DNA of 20,239 bases from an uncultured bacterium. Its GTDB lineage: Bacteria > Patescibacteriota > Minisyncoccia > Phycocordibacterales > PALSA-1337. Positions within the stretch are counted from its first letter, which is position 1, and each line of letters opens with the position of its first letter. Location of the stretch: contig CAIVGA010000020.1 of assembly GCA_903905325.1 (NCBI GenBank), positions 1 through 20,239 of the forward strand, written 5' to 3'. The translations under genes and the position numbers were made by a program. Positions 1 through 7,736 of the stretch are shown here, one piece after another. The notes below the pieces were generated by a model, which ran no database searches, had not been told where the DNA came from, and saw nothing but the letters and a program-made list of their open reading frames with translations.

Positions 1-1
1 A

Positions 2-127
2 AACACCACTAATTCATTGGATGGTTATTGGAGTCGCCTCAAGAATCTTTTGGGCGCGCATCGGGGAAAAAACAAAGAAAGAATCAGGAAGATTACTACT
101 GAAATACTACGCAAACAGACTGCTTAA
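2..127 (+). pseudogene. C-terminal fragment of a transposase, cut by the window edge
   Basis: An open frame enters from the left edge and stops at TAA 125-127, giving 41 residues. The segment TTNSLDGYWSRLK followed by AHRG resembles the C-terminal end of DDE transposases of the IS256/MULE-like type, in which a TTN-x-LE/D-G-x-x-SRLK motif precedes a basic helix. The rest of the gene is outside the window, so I cannot tell whether the element is intact. The family assignment rests on motif memory only. It marks the left border of the secreted-protein gene as a place where mobile DNA has inserted. Confidence 0.5.
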
Positions 128-167
128 ATTACCATTAGACCTTAATTTTTCACTTTTTTCCCCATCT

Positions 168-3100
168 CTACCCCTCAGAACTATATGATGTGATCAATTG
201 TAAAGTTGTACTTGCGGTACTTTCTGTCACAGTTCCAGTATCAGAATCAGTGTGATTACATGAAAGTTTGAATTTGTATGTGCCCACAGGTAATGAACTG
301 AATGCCGTAGATAGATCAGTGATAACACCGCCTCGATGAGTCAAACTACTGTTGATAGTTGACAAGGACCATGATGGCCACTGATTGAAAGGAACACTCA
401 CTGGATATGTCTCCGTCGGAACACATTCATCTTGTTCATATATAGATGGTATAGCCCATACTAGAGTAAAGACTAGTCCACCTGGTCCTCTTAATTTTGA
501 CCATTTACTACCTGTAGCATCGGATACTGAGGAACCAATATATAGAGTAACTGTATCTACAGGATGAATAGCACTACAATTTGCAGTTAGTGTACGATTT
601 GCATTAGCTATAAAACTATATGATGGAGAGTACGAAACTTGAGTACCATTATCCGACCAGTAATTGAAGAGTGATCCAGAAGCAGGAGTAGCAGTAACAG
701 TCACAGGTGTACCCGATGCAAATGTTCCTCCTCCAGATACTATACAACTACCACCAACACCAATACTATTAAAATCTACACTAATATTAACTGGTATCGG
801 AATAATATTTGTAACACCAACAGTTGTACTTGTTGAAATAGAATTATGTGTAGCCTCATTTGTACAAGTTAGGCTATATGTCTGTGATTCAGTAAGATTT
901 TCCGTAGTCCAAGAACCTATTGGATCGGTACTGCTACCAACCCAGTACGTGAGATCTGTACCTCCCGCAAGACAAGAATCCGTGTTAGCAGAAGACCAAG
1001 AAATAATAGAGGTACTACCATATGCAACTGAAGATGGGTTGGCAGTAAGTATAAGAGTTGGAGCCGGTGCAACACCTACTGTCACAGTCGTACTTGCAGA
1101 AGCTGATCCACCAGGACCTGTACAATTAATTATGTAATTATAAGTAGTGGTTGAAATTCCTGTAGACCAATGGGTTGTTGTTGTGGCAAGTGAACTACCA
1201 TTCCAATAAACAGAACCTCCTGCAGCTGTACAAGTCGTGGCGTTTGTAGGAACCCATGTGAGGGTAGTACTACCTAAGTAAGGAATCGATGAAGAGGCTG
1301 CAGTAAGAGTGACAGTTGGGGCGGGTTGATTTACGTTAACCGTAGTAGTTGTTGCGGATGTACCACCAGATCCAGTACAAGTTAGAGTATATGAAGTAGC
1401 TGTGGCCAAATTTGCGGTCTTTACTGAACCGCCAGTAATAGCTTTTGTGCCAGACCAACCACCTGATGCTGTACATGACGTTACATTATTCAGAACAGAC
1501 CAGGTGAGAGTAGAGGAACTATTCAAAGCGACCGAGGGGGGGTTAGCGGTAAGAGTAATTATTGGGACCTGTTTGACAACGACTGTAGTAGTTGCAGATG
1601 CGGCACCGTAATATCCAGTACAATTTATTACGTATGTTGTTGTTGTCGACAAGTTTGGAGTCGGATATGTACCTCCAGCAATAGCCTTGGATCCAGTCCA
1701 TGTACTAGCTGGGAGTGAAAATGATGTACACGAACTAACATTCGATGGTGACCATGTGAGAGTTGATGAACTATTTACATTTACAGAAGCGGGACTAGCA
1801 GTGAGAGAAACGTAGCCTACAGGAACAGATGTAGTCCATAAATTAGTCGTGGCACTAGTAGAACCGCCAGAATTGGTGCAAGTAAGAGAATATGTATATT
1901 TACCTAATGTATTTAATGCTGGTGTATAAACGTAACCAGATTTACCATTCGCCCAATCTCCTGTTGTTGGATTTGTAGGATATGGACCCACTACACCACT
2001 GGGTGAAACTGATGTACCAGTACAAGAAACTGCACGTTGTAACGTAGCAAATAATTGCCCTGTCTGTCCTGGATCTATCCAGTGTTCCGATATGTCGCTA
2101 GTGTTCCAAAGTGTAATGTACGGCGCCTTAAGAACATAATTTGCTGTAACTGTTTTGTTTGCGTCAATCGTGACTGTACACTTATCATTAGTACTACCAG
2201 AACAGCTATCCCCACTCCAACTAGAAAATGAGTAATCAATACTGGGGTTAGAATCACTTGCTCTTGCTGGATATGAACTTAGTGTTACCCCTTGGTATGG
2301 TAGATTTGCCGAACAAAGAATTGGTGACTGAGCCTGACCACCACAACTAAATAAAGTATCAACATTAGTGAGATTCAAGTTTGAAAAAGCATTACCTGTA
2401 ATAGACCCAATACTTGGCGGATTCGTAGCAAGAGTAAGCCTTAACGGTGTTACATCAACATGTGCCGTTGCAACAGCCGTAGGATATCCGTCTAGTGGCC
2501 CATAGCAATTAAGTGTAAAGTCTCCTGGAACTTGAATATTATTAACAGTAAGTGAACTTACTGCTCCCAGTGGTGGCGGTATAAAGTAAGTAGAACTCTT
2601 TGGCCACGTATTAGATGCATAAATATTTCCTCCACCACTTGTATAACAATTTACCACATTGTGAGCAGTCCAAGAAATAACTGATGATCCATTGAAAGAG
2701 ACTAGTGTTGGATTAGCCTTGATCGATAATGTTGCAACTGTATTGACTGGAACAAAAATAGTAGTATCAGCGTAAAGACGACCAGTGTCCGGTGCAAAAG
2801 TAGGCTCAAATGCTGGACTGTAACATCTAAGATGAATTTGTAGTGTTGAACCAAGCATATAACCAACATGGTCGTATCCACTATATGCCTTTGCTACTTG
2901 AACACTAACAGATCCTGAAGTTGGATTAGCACCGCCCACAGTCGTCCAATCATTCCATCCATGCAGGTGTCCTGCATCACAAAATTCGGTATTGGTTGAT
3001 GACCATTGAAAGTTGATATTTCCATCATATTCAACGGTTGGATCAGACGTAAGTCTAACGGTTGGTGCCGGGTAATATTTAACGTTAACAGTTGCTGAAG

Positions 3101-3446
3101 CTGATCCACCTAGTCCTGTGCATGTAACAGTGTATGAATGGGATACCAACGACGTAGACAAAGTTGTCATATATATAGAATTCGAAGTAGCTAGAACGCC
3201 AGTCCAATCATTTAAAGAACTTGCTGCGCTACAAGAAGTGGCACCATTAGATGTCCATGAAAAATTTGTCCAACTAGGATGAAAAGTTCCACCACCGTTA
3301 GGCAATATATACAAGGATGTAGAACCATCGGCGGTGAAAGTAACAGTTGGTGTCGCCGCCTTCGCCGTATGTGTATTCACAGAAAAAGCCATCACAAGCA
3401 AAAATATTGCAACGAGAGAAACTGACAATTTAGATGTTTTTTTCAT
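168..3446 (-). CDS. Giant secreted protein with paired-Cys Ig-like repeats and InlB-like repeats
   Basis: A 1092-residue exported protein. Residues 1-30 form a signal peptide (MKKTSK, hydrophobic core, cleavage after about TAKA). The rest is a chain of about nine beta-rich repeats of roughly 80-100 residues. Each starts with a P-T-V-T-L-T-A-like strand, then S-T-L-T-W, an N-x-x-S-C-T Cys, and a closing Y-x-L-x-C-T-G Cys; the two Cys probably form a disulfide as in Ig/PKD-like folds. The clearest copies begin near residues 545, 629, 712 and 799. Two different modules interrupt the chain, near residues 340-440 (W-S-G, then T-V-T-I-D-A-N-K-T-V-T-A-N-Y) and near 887-960. Both look like InlB B-repeat-type domains. 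There is no LPXTG motif or terminal membrane anchor. The family is common on CPR cell surfaces, and adhesion is an inference. The ATG start at 3446 is fixed by the signal peptide. Confidence 0.85.
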   Translation of the reverse strand: MKKTSKLSVSLVAIFLLVMAFSVNTHTAKAATPTVTFTADGSTSLYILPNGGGTFHPSWTNFSWTSNGATSCSAASSLNDWTGVLATSNSIYMTTLSTSLVSHSYTVTCTGLGGSASATVNVKYYPAPTVRLTSDPTVEYDGNINFQWSSTNTEFCDAGHLHGWNDWTTVGGANPTSGSVSVQVAKAYSGYDHVGYMLGSTLQIHLRCYSPAFEPTFAPDTGRLYADTTIFVPVNTVATLSIKANPTLVSFNGSSVISWTAHNVVNCYTSGGGNIYASNTWPKSSTYFIPPPLGAVSSLTVNNIQVPGDFTLNCYGPLDGYPTAVATAHVDVTPLRLTLATNPPSIGSITGNAFSNLNLTNVDTLFSCGGQAQSPILCSANLPYQGVTLSSYPARASDSNPSIDYSFSSWSGDSCSGSTNDKCTVTIDANKTVTANYVLKAPYITLWNTSDISEHWIDPGQTGQLFATLQRAVSCTGTSVSPSGVVGPYPTNPTTGDWANGKSGYVYTPALNTLGKYTYSLTCTNSGGSTSATTNLWTTSVPVGYVSLTASPASVNVNSSSTLTWSPSNVSSCTSFSLPASTWTGSKAIAGGTYPTPNLSTTTTYVINCTGYYGAASATTTVVVKQVPIITLTANPPSVALNSSSTLTWSVLNNVTSCTASGGWSGTKAITGGSVKTANLATATSYTLTCTGSGGTSATTTTVNVNQPAPTVTLTAASSSIPYLGSTTLTWVPTNATTCTAAGGSVYWNGSSLATTTTHWSTGISTTTYNYIINCTGPGGSASASTTVTVGVAPAPTLILTANPSSVAYGSTSIISWSSANTDSCLAGGTDLTYWVGSSTDPIGSWTTENLTESQTYSLTCTNEATHNSISTSTTVGVTNIIPIPVNISVDFNSIGVGGSCIVSGGGTFASGTPVTVTATPASGSLFNYWSDNGTQVSYSPSYSFIANANRTLTANCSAIHPVDTVTLYIGSSVSDATGSKWSKLRGPGGLVFTLVWAIPSIYEQDECVPTETYPVSVPFNQWPSWSLSTINSSLTHRGGVITDLSTAFSSLPVGTYKFKLSCNHTDSDTGTVTESTASTTLQLITSYSSEG

Positions 3447-3494
3447 GAATATAGAGCTTAACTAATAAAAAATATTAAAAGTAATAACTAGTCA

Positions 3495-3500
3495 ATTATA
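3495..3500 (-). promoter_or_regulatory. Candidate -10 box for the giant secreted protein gene
   Basis: The minus strand carries a perfect TATAAT here, giving a predicted start about 40 nt before the ATG at 3446. No convincing -35 box lies 16-18 bp upstream, and there is no clear SD before the ATG. Confidence 0.35.
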
Positions 3501-3583
3501 CATTAAAATATCTATCAATACGAGCCTTGTGTGTGGATACAGACCACCTGACCAAGCCTTGGATAATAGAAATATAACTGACC

Positions 3584-5836
3584 TTACTTCGGCCACTCCG
3601 AAACCATTAGCAAATCTTTCCCGAACTTTGTGTAAGACCAAATTTCTTCAGTTATATACGGCATAAAAGGATGCAATGCGCGTAGTAGGCCATTCAAAAT
3701 AGTAAGCAAAAGCTGTGCACGAGATGCCTTATCAGCTTCACTACCCTTTCCTTCAATTTTTCCAGGAATGCCAAAAATGATTTTACTTTCCTCGAGAATA
3801 ACATCAGCAAACCTATGCCATGCATAATGATAAAGTTTTTCGGCAGCCAAATAATAACGGTAATTATCCATGTCACTGGTTATATCAGCAACTAGATCTT
3901 GAAATTCTTTCAAAATTCCTTTATCAATAGAATTTAATTTACCGCCACCTTCGACTTTAATACCCTCCCCCTCCACCGAACTCAACACAAACCTTGTTAT
4001 GTTCCATAACTTGTTAGCGAAAAGCTTGTAGGCTTTTATCTTATCCTCACCAAGCTTACTATCGTTGCCAGGACCAACGCCGACGATCAAAGACATTCTC
4101 ACAGCGTCAGCGCCGTACTTTGCAATCATGTCGAGCGGCTCAACATTATTGCCAAGAGATTTACTTATCTTACGACCTTGCCCATCACGTACAAGTCCAT
4201 GAAAATAAACTGTCTTGAAAGGCACTTCACCAAGAATATAAGTACTCATCAAAATCATTCGCGCCACCCAAAAAGGTAAGATATCCCAGCCTGTTTCGAG
4301 AATAGTGGTCGGATGATAAATCTTATTCTGTGCGAATTCTTTTTCATTCGGCCAACCAAGCGTTGAAAATGTCCAAAGACCAGATGAGAACCAAGTATCA
4401 AGTGTGTCTTCATCTTGCACCCAACCTTCGCCGGCAGGTGCCTCAAGCCCGCAGAAAATTTCCTCACCTTCGGCATTTTTCTTATACCAAACAGGAATTC
4501 TGTGACCATACCAAATCTGTCGAGAAATACACCAATCACGCAAATTATCTATCCAATGAAAATAAATCTTTTCAAATCTATCTGGTATCATTTTTGTCTC
4601 ACCAGACTCTACCGCTTTGTGCATGAGCTCTTTCAAAGTCACTTCTTGGCCGATTTTTGTATCAGGAATTTTACTCTCGCGTTTTATCGCGAATTTCTTG
4701 TTTACACCAACAAACCACTGTAATTTTGGTAAAGGCTCAACGATTCCACCAGTTCTTTCAGCTAAAGCAATATTATGCTCAATCTCCTCTTCCTTTTCGA
4801 GTAAGCCTTCGGCCTTGAGCCAGGCAACAACAGCTTCACGTGCTTCCGCAACCTTTTTGCCTTTTGCGATCATTTCCTGGGTAGGTGCAGTCTGCTCGTC
4901 AAAGCCAAGTATCATTTTTCCATACTCATTTATAACTTGTTTAAGTGGCAGGCCATTTTTCTGAGACATCTCCCAGTCGACAGCACTGTGAGCGGGTGTC
5001 ACCCCAAGAGCACCTGTACCAAAATCTTTTTCAACAGAAATATCGCCGATAACTTTCAGCACGAGAGCCTCGCCAGCGAAAACTGTTTTAAATTCCTTAC
5101 CAATATACTTTGCGTAACGAGTATCTTCTGGATGCACAGCAATGGCAGTATCACCAAGTTTTGTTTCTGGACGAGTCGTAGAAATAGAAATTGGAATATC
5201 TTTTGAATATTTAAATGTGTACAACTTCGTTTTTCTTGTCTCATAAACAATTTCATCATCAGAAATAGTCGTCTGACCTTTTGGATCCCAATTGACCACA
5301 CGAAAACCGCGGTATATAAGACCATCATCGAACATTTGTTTGAAAGCCGTACGCACAGCAAAATTACGCTTTTCATCCAAAGTAAATGCTTCACGTGACC
5401 AATCAATAGAACAACCCATTTTGCGAACCTGAGTAACGATGGTGTCGTGACTTTCTTTTGCAAAAATATCTATTCTGCGCAAAAGTTCTTCACGACCAAG
5501 ATCGTGGCGTGACTTCCCTTCTTTTTTTTGAATTTCTTTTTCTACTTTTGACTGCGTTGCGATAGCTGCATGATCTGTACCAGGAATCCATAATGTTTTT
5601 TTACCAGTCATACGAGCGTATCGCACCATGATATCTTCTATGGCCAACATTAGAGCAGAACCCATGTGAAGAGTTCCAGTAACGTTCGGCGGTGGTAGAA
5701 CTATAGAAAATGGCTCACCTTTTTGATTTCGTTCTGGAAGTTTGTCTGGGTTGAAATAGCCACTCTTTTCCCATTGAGTGTAAATGCGGTCTTCAGTCGT
5801 AACTGAGTTATATGGCTTTAGAAATATATCATCCAT
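3584..5836 (-). CDS. valS: Valyl-tRNA synthetase (short form)
   Basis: Class Ia aminoacyl-tRNA synthetase that charges tRNA-Val in the cytoplasm. The HIGH signature appears as PPNVTGTLHMGSA (HMGS at residues 57-60) and the KMSKS signature as KISKS near 557. The CP1 editing domain shows TTRPETKLGDTAIAVHPED and a TPAHSAVDWE segment that keeps the second Asp of the usual AHDPxDYE motif. CISRQIWYGHRIPVW and LDTWFSSGLW are typical of ValRS. The protein has 750 residues against about 880-950 in Bacillus and E. coli. It ends just after the anticodon-binding domain (PYITEEIWSY), so the C-terminal coiled-coil tRNA-binding arm is absent. The stop codon is clean and the active-site motifs are intact, so this is probably a natural short form and not a pseudogene. 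The gene stands alone with its own promoter candidate. Confidence 0.95.
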   Translation of the reverse strand: MDDIFLKPYNSVTTEDRIYTQWEKSGYFNPDKLPERNQKGEPFSIVLPPPNVTGTLHMGSALMLAIEDIMVRYARMTGKKTLWIPGTDHAAIATQSKVEKEIQKKEGKSRHDLGREELLRRIDIFAKESHDTIVTQVRKMGCSIDWSREAFTLDEKRNFAVRTAFKQMFDDGLIYRGFRVVNWDPKGQTTISDDEIVYETRKTKLYTFKYSKDIPISISTTRPETKLGDTAIAVHPEDTRYAKYIGKEFKTVFAGEALVLKVIGDISVEKDFGTGALGVTPAHSAVDWEMSQKNGLPLKQVINEYGKMILGFDEQTAPTQEMIAKGKKVAEAREAVVAWLKAEGLLEKEEEIEHNIALAERTGGIVEPLPKLQWFVGVNKKFAIKRESKIPDTKIGQEVTLKELMHKAVESGETKMIPDRFEKIYFHWIDNLRDWCISRQIWYGHRIPVWYKKNAEGEEIFCGLEAPAGEGWVQDEDTLDTWFSSGLWTFSTLGWPNEKEFAQNKIYHPTTILETGWDILPFWVARMILMSTYILGEVPFKTVYFHGLVRDGQGRKISKSLGNNVEPLDMIAKYGADAVRMSLIVGVGPGNDSKLGEDKIKAYKLFANKLWNITRFVLSSVEGEGIKVEGGGKLNSIDKGILKEFQDLVADITSDMDNYRYYLAAEKLYHYAWHRFADVILEESKIIFGIPGKIEGKGSEADKASRAQLLLTILNGLLRALHPFMPYITEEIWSYTKFGKDLLMVSEWPK

Positions 5837-5859
5837 AAGCGAAATATTAGCAGAAATCT

Positions 5860-5865
5860 ATTATA
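5860..5865 (-). promoter_or_regulatory. Candidate -10 box of valS
   Basis: A perfect TATAAT on the minus strand lies 23 bp before the valS ATG, giving a leader of about 15-17 nt. The -35 region is not consensus. Confidence 0.4.
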
Positions 5866-5900
5866 TTTGCTAAGTATTAGTTGAGGGTGTTTTTTATTTG

Positions 5901-5926
5901 CCAAATTTTTATTACCAAATTTTTAT
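5901..5926. repeat. Tandem 14-bp direct repeat, AT-rich
   Basis: CCAAATTTTTAT occurs twice, 14 bp apart (5901-5912 and 5915-5926), directly upstream of the valS promoter. It may be simple slippage or a protein-binding repeat. Confidence 0.6.
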
Positions 5927-5937
5927 ATAGTGGAAAT

Positions 5938-5981
5938 GTGCCTGGTTAAGTAGGTCGAGAGGTGCCAGGGGGCACTGTCTC
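5938..5981. repeat. REP-like imperfect inverted repeat
   Basis: GTGCCTGG at 5938-5945 faces CCAGG-GGGCAC at 5965-5975 with a small bulge. Within it GTGCC/GGCAC (5962-5966/5971-5975) can also form a tight hairpin closed outside by GAGA/TCTC. GTGCC-AGG-GGCAC-type hairpins resemble extragenic palindromes in many genomes. There is only one copy in this window, so repeat status cannot be shown here. Confidence 0.35.
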
Positions 5982-6002
5982 CAAATATTGATTTACTCTA
6001 AG

Positions 6003-6017
6003 TGGGAATGATTCGCA
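6003..6017. promoter_or_regulatory. Imperfect Fur-family-like 7-1-7 box
   Basis: TGGGAAT-G-ATTCGCA is a 7-1-7 inverted repeat with one mismatched arm position. It shares its first 12 bases with the perfect box at 6056-6070. Flanking bases (CTCTAA before it; TTTAGAG after the other box) place the two sites in inverted orientation. Confidence 0.4.
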
Positions 6018-6052
6018 AATTCGTGTAAAAATAGCCTTATTACTGCGTCGAC

Positions 6053-6073
6053 AAATGGGAATGATTCCCATTT
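6053..6073. promoter_or_regulatory. Perfect palindrome resembling a Fur/Zur operator
   Basis: AAATGGGAA-TGA-TTCCCATTT is a perfect 9-3-9 inverted repeat. It contains TGGGAAT-G-ATTCCCA, the 7-1-7 geometry with an AAT-N-ATT core that is typical of Fur, Zur and PerR boxes. No metal-uptake gene lies next to it and no metalloregulator is in the window. A DNA hairpin or repeat remnant is the alternative. Confidence 0.45.
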
Positions 6074-6172
6074 AGAGAAAAACGTGTTTTCGAGTGTGTG
6101 CTAGGAAGAGCGGTAGACTAATTCACTATGTATAAAACGAAAAAAGGCGACCCACCTATTCGAATTCGAACG

Positions 6173-6202
6173 AAAAAGCGACCAACCTTTCGGTAGATCG
6201 CT
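6173..6202 (-). terminator. Intrinsic terminator of the cold-shock gene (bidirectional)
   Basis: On the minus strand AGCGA-tct-ACC-GAAA-GGT-tgg-TCGCT folds into a hairpin with a GAAA loop followed by TTTTTC. The plus strand reads CTTTCTTTTT after the same stem, so it may act both ways. The half-motif GGTCGC(C)TTTTTTCG is repeated about 30 bp further on, next to the perfect palindrome TTCGAATTCGAA (6159-6170). Confidence 0.65.
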
Positions 6203-6260
6203 CTTTCTTTTTGCTTGAAATATCAAGTCACATCATGAACCGAGGTGTAACCCCGATTAA

Positions 6261-6458
6261 CTAAGCGAGCTTAACGTTCTTTGCACTTGGGCCTTTCTCA
6301 CCATCGACAACGTCGAAAGAGACGGCTTGACCTGTCTGGAGGCTGTCAAAAGTGACACCCTGGAGATCCTTTGAGTGAAAGAAAAGGTCCTTAACCTCGC
6401 CTTCGCGAGAGATAAAACCAAATCCTCTATCTGTAAGGGTCTTGATTGTTCCTGTCAT
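6261..6458 (-). CDS. Cold-shock protein, CspA family
   Basis: A 65-residue single cold-shock domain (OB-fold) that binds single-stranded RNA and DNA and usually acts as an RNA chaperone in the cytoplasm. The RNP1 motif is present as RGFGFIS (residues 11-17) and RNP2 as LFFHSKDL. It begins MTGTIKTL, the normal N-terminus of the family. The frame is open 21 codons further upstream, but that part covers the untranslated leader and has no family similarity, so the ATG at 6458 is chosen. A predicted promoter at 6520-6548 gives an mRNA leader of about 55 nt, in keeping with the leader-controlled expression of csp genes. A good terminator follows at 6173-6202, so it is a single-gene unit, divergent from the peroxiredoxin gene. 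Confidence 0.93.
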   Translation of the reverse strand: MTGTIKTLTDRGFGFISREGEVKDLFFHSKDLQGVTFDSLQTGQAVSFDVVDGEKGPSAKNVKLA

Positions 6459-6519
6459 ATAATTGAATATATTGTTTATGCTAATTGAAAGAAATTCGAC
6501 TTTGCTTCTTTGTGCACAC

Positions 6520-6548
6520 ATACTATCACATCTTCATAAAAAAAGCAA
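6520..6548 (-). promoter_or_regulatory. Promoter of the cold-shock gene
   Basis: TTGCTT (6543-6548), a 17-bp spacer and TAGTAT (6520-6525) on the minus strand. The start is predicted near 6513. Confidence 0.55.
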
Positions 6549-6564
6549 GCCTTGGCGAAATGGC

Positions 6565-6582
6565 TATAATTAATGATATAAT
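6565..6582 (+). promoter_or_regulatory. Two TATAAT boxes before the peroxiredoxin gene
   Basis: TATAAT occurs at 6565-6570 and 6577-6582. The second ends exactly 6 bp before the ATG at 6589, which would put the transcription start on the start codon (leaderless mRNA). The first would give a 12-nt leader. No strong -35 box is visible. Confidence 0.45.
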
Positions 6583-6588
6583 TAAAGA

Positions 6589-7158
6589 ATGATAAAAATA
6601 AATGAAAAAATTCCAGAAATATCTTTTGATATCTATAATCCAATAACGGATAAAGATGTTAAGGTAAAACTGTCTGATTACAACGGCAAATGGTTAGTTT
6701 TAGTATTCTACCCAGCAGATTTCACTTTTGTCTGTCCGACGGAGCTAGAAGAAATGGCACATTTATACAAGGATTTCAAAAAAGAAGGTGCCGAAATCCT
6801 AAGTGTATCTACAGACACAGTCTATGCACACAAGGCTTGGCATGACAGTTCCCCAGCCATAAAGCAGATCAAATATTCCATGGCTGCAGATCCTACAGGT
6901 TCCCTTTCAAAACTTTTTGGAACTTATATAGAAGAGGAAGGTCTTTCTTTGCGAGGAACATTTATTATCAATCCAAAAGGAATTCTGAAGTCTATTGAAA
7001 TTAATGATAACAGTATCGGCAGAAAAGGCGCTGAAACACTTCGCAAGCTTCGTGCAGCAAAGCATGTATCAAAACATCCAGGCAACGTCTGTCCGGCTTC
7101 ATGGGAATCTGGAGATGACACACTAAAACCTGGTATGGATTTGGTTGGCAAAATCTAG
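6589..7158 (+). CDS. ahpC: AhpC-type 2-Cys peroxiredoxin
   Basis: Thiol peroxidase that reduces hydrogen peroxide and organic hydroperoxides in the cytoplasm. It has 189 residues, the usual AhpC length. The peroxidatic Cys is C49 in FYPADFTFVCPTE, with the catalytic Pro and Thr of the PxxxTxxC motif. The resolving Cys is C168 in GNVCPASWESG. This is the typical 2-Cys (Prx1/AhpC) layout. No AhpF or thioredoxin reductase is next to it, so the electron donor is unknown. The gene is divergent from the cold-shock gene with a short shared promoter region. It converges on the DedA gene: the two coding regions overlap by 4 bp at their stop codons. Confidence 0.95.
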   Translation: MIKINEKIPEISFDIYNPITDKDVKVKLSDYNGKWLVLVFYPADFTFVCPTELEEMAHLYKDFKKEGAEILSVSTDTVYAHKAWHDSSPAIKQIKYSMAADPTGSLSKLFGTYIEEEGLSLRGTFIINPKGILKSIEINDNSIGRKGAETLRKLRAAKHVSKHPGNVCPASWESGDDTLKPGMDLVGKI

Positions 7159-7736
7159 ACGCGTTTTTTCCACCATCGAGTAGCAACAAACACAATCATA
7201 ATAATTGTTCCAATTATTCCTACAACTAGGCTAATTTGATCTGAATATGCTAACCAGTAATTACCTAATATAAATCCTGCCGACATAAACAGAATCACGT
7301 CAACAAAATTTCCTATAAAATCATATATTAGAAATGTGTGCCAAGGAACACCAATAAGGCCTGCGATAAAATTTACAGCCGGTCCAAATGGTCCAGCAAT
7401 GCGAGTCACAAGGATCGTCATGCCAGTATAATCCTCAACATACCGATTGGCTGTTTTTATATGACGTTCTGGTATGTGTAAGAATTTTAGTACCAGCATC
7501 TCATATTTCTTTGTCAGAACGTATCCCAAAATATCACTAGCTGTAGTTGTTATAATTGCCAAAATAAGTACCAGAAAAAAACTAAAGTAGCCCTGACTTG
7601 CAAACGCCCCGACAGCTAGTAAAATCAGATTATCAGGTAATGGTAGAATAAAGGACCCTAAAAATAATAAAACAAAAAAAGCTAGATATTTATAAATAAG
7701 CAAATATGAAAGTGTAGTTGCTAAAACATAATCCAT
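7155..7736 (-). CDS. DedA/VTT-family membrane protein
   Basis: A 193-residue integral membrane protein of the DedA (SNARE-associated, VTT) family, thought to move lipids or carrier lipids across the membrane. The signature region is clear: TRIAGPFGPAVNFIAGLIGVPW followed by FLIYDFIGNFVDVILFMSAGF (about residues 108-155), matching the family pattern F-x-G-R-x-x-P-x-x-R. The sequence TRIAGPFGPAV has A and G where DedA proteins often have R, as in the more divergent members. An N-terminal re-entrant-like helix has GSFILPLPDNLILLAVG. It is translated directly after a small membrane protein whose stop codon abuts its start, which suggests coupled translation and a joint role. Confidence 0.88.
   Translation of the reverse strand: MDYVLATTLSYLLIYKYLAFFVLLFLGSFILPLPDNLILLAVGAFASQGYFSFFLVLILAIITTTASDILGYVLTKKYEMLVLKFLHIPERHIKTANRYVEDYTGMTILVTRIAGPFGPAVNFIAGLIGVPWHTFLIYDFIGNFVDVILFMSAGFILGNYWLAYSDQISLVVGIIGTIIMIVFVATRWWKKRV

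Noticed and set aside
385..2257. Plus-strand open frames at 385-567, 664-1137 and 1402-1611, and a second minus frame at 2075-2257, inside the giant secreted gene
   Set aside because: They are shadows of the repetitive Thr/Ser/Val-rich coding sequence. They have no starts with context, and no domains.
168..3446. Repeated motifs spaced every 250 bp or so, considered as a possible CRISPR or tandem DNA repeat
   Set aside because: The repeats are in one coding frame, diverged at DNA level, and correspond to protein domains.
3552..3562. Palindrome CCAAGCCTTGG just after valS, considered as a terminator
   Set aside because: The stem has almost no loop and no T-run follows on the minus strand.
4255..5463. 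Open frames overlapping valS on both strands (for example 4617-4964 plus, 5056-5463 minus)
   Set aside because: valS is intact through this region and the alternative products have no recognisable features.
6128..6196. 22-codon basic peptide ORF on the plus strand (MYKTKKGDPPIR...)
   Set aside because: It lies across a terminator and palindromes, has no SD or promoter, and its composition follows from the A-rich terminator sequence.
6924..7195. Minus-strand frames inside the peroxiredoxin gene
   Set aside because: They overlap a clearly conserved gene including its resolving Cys region.
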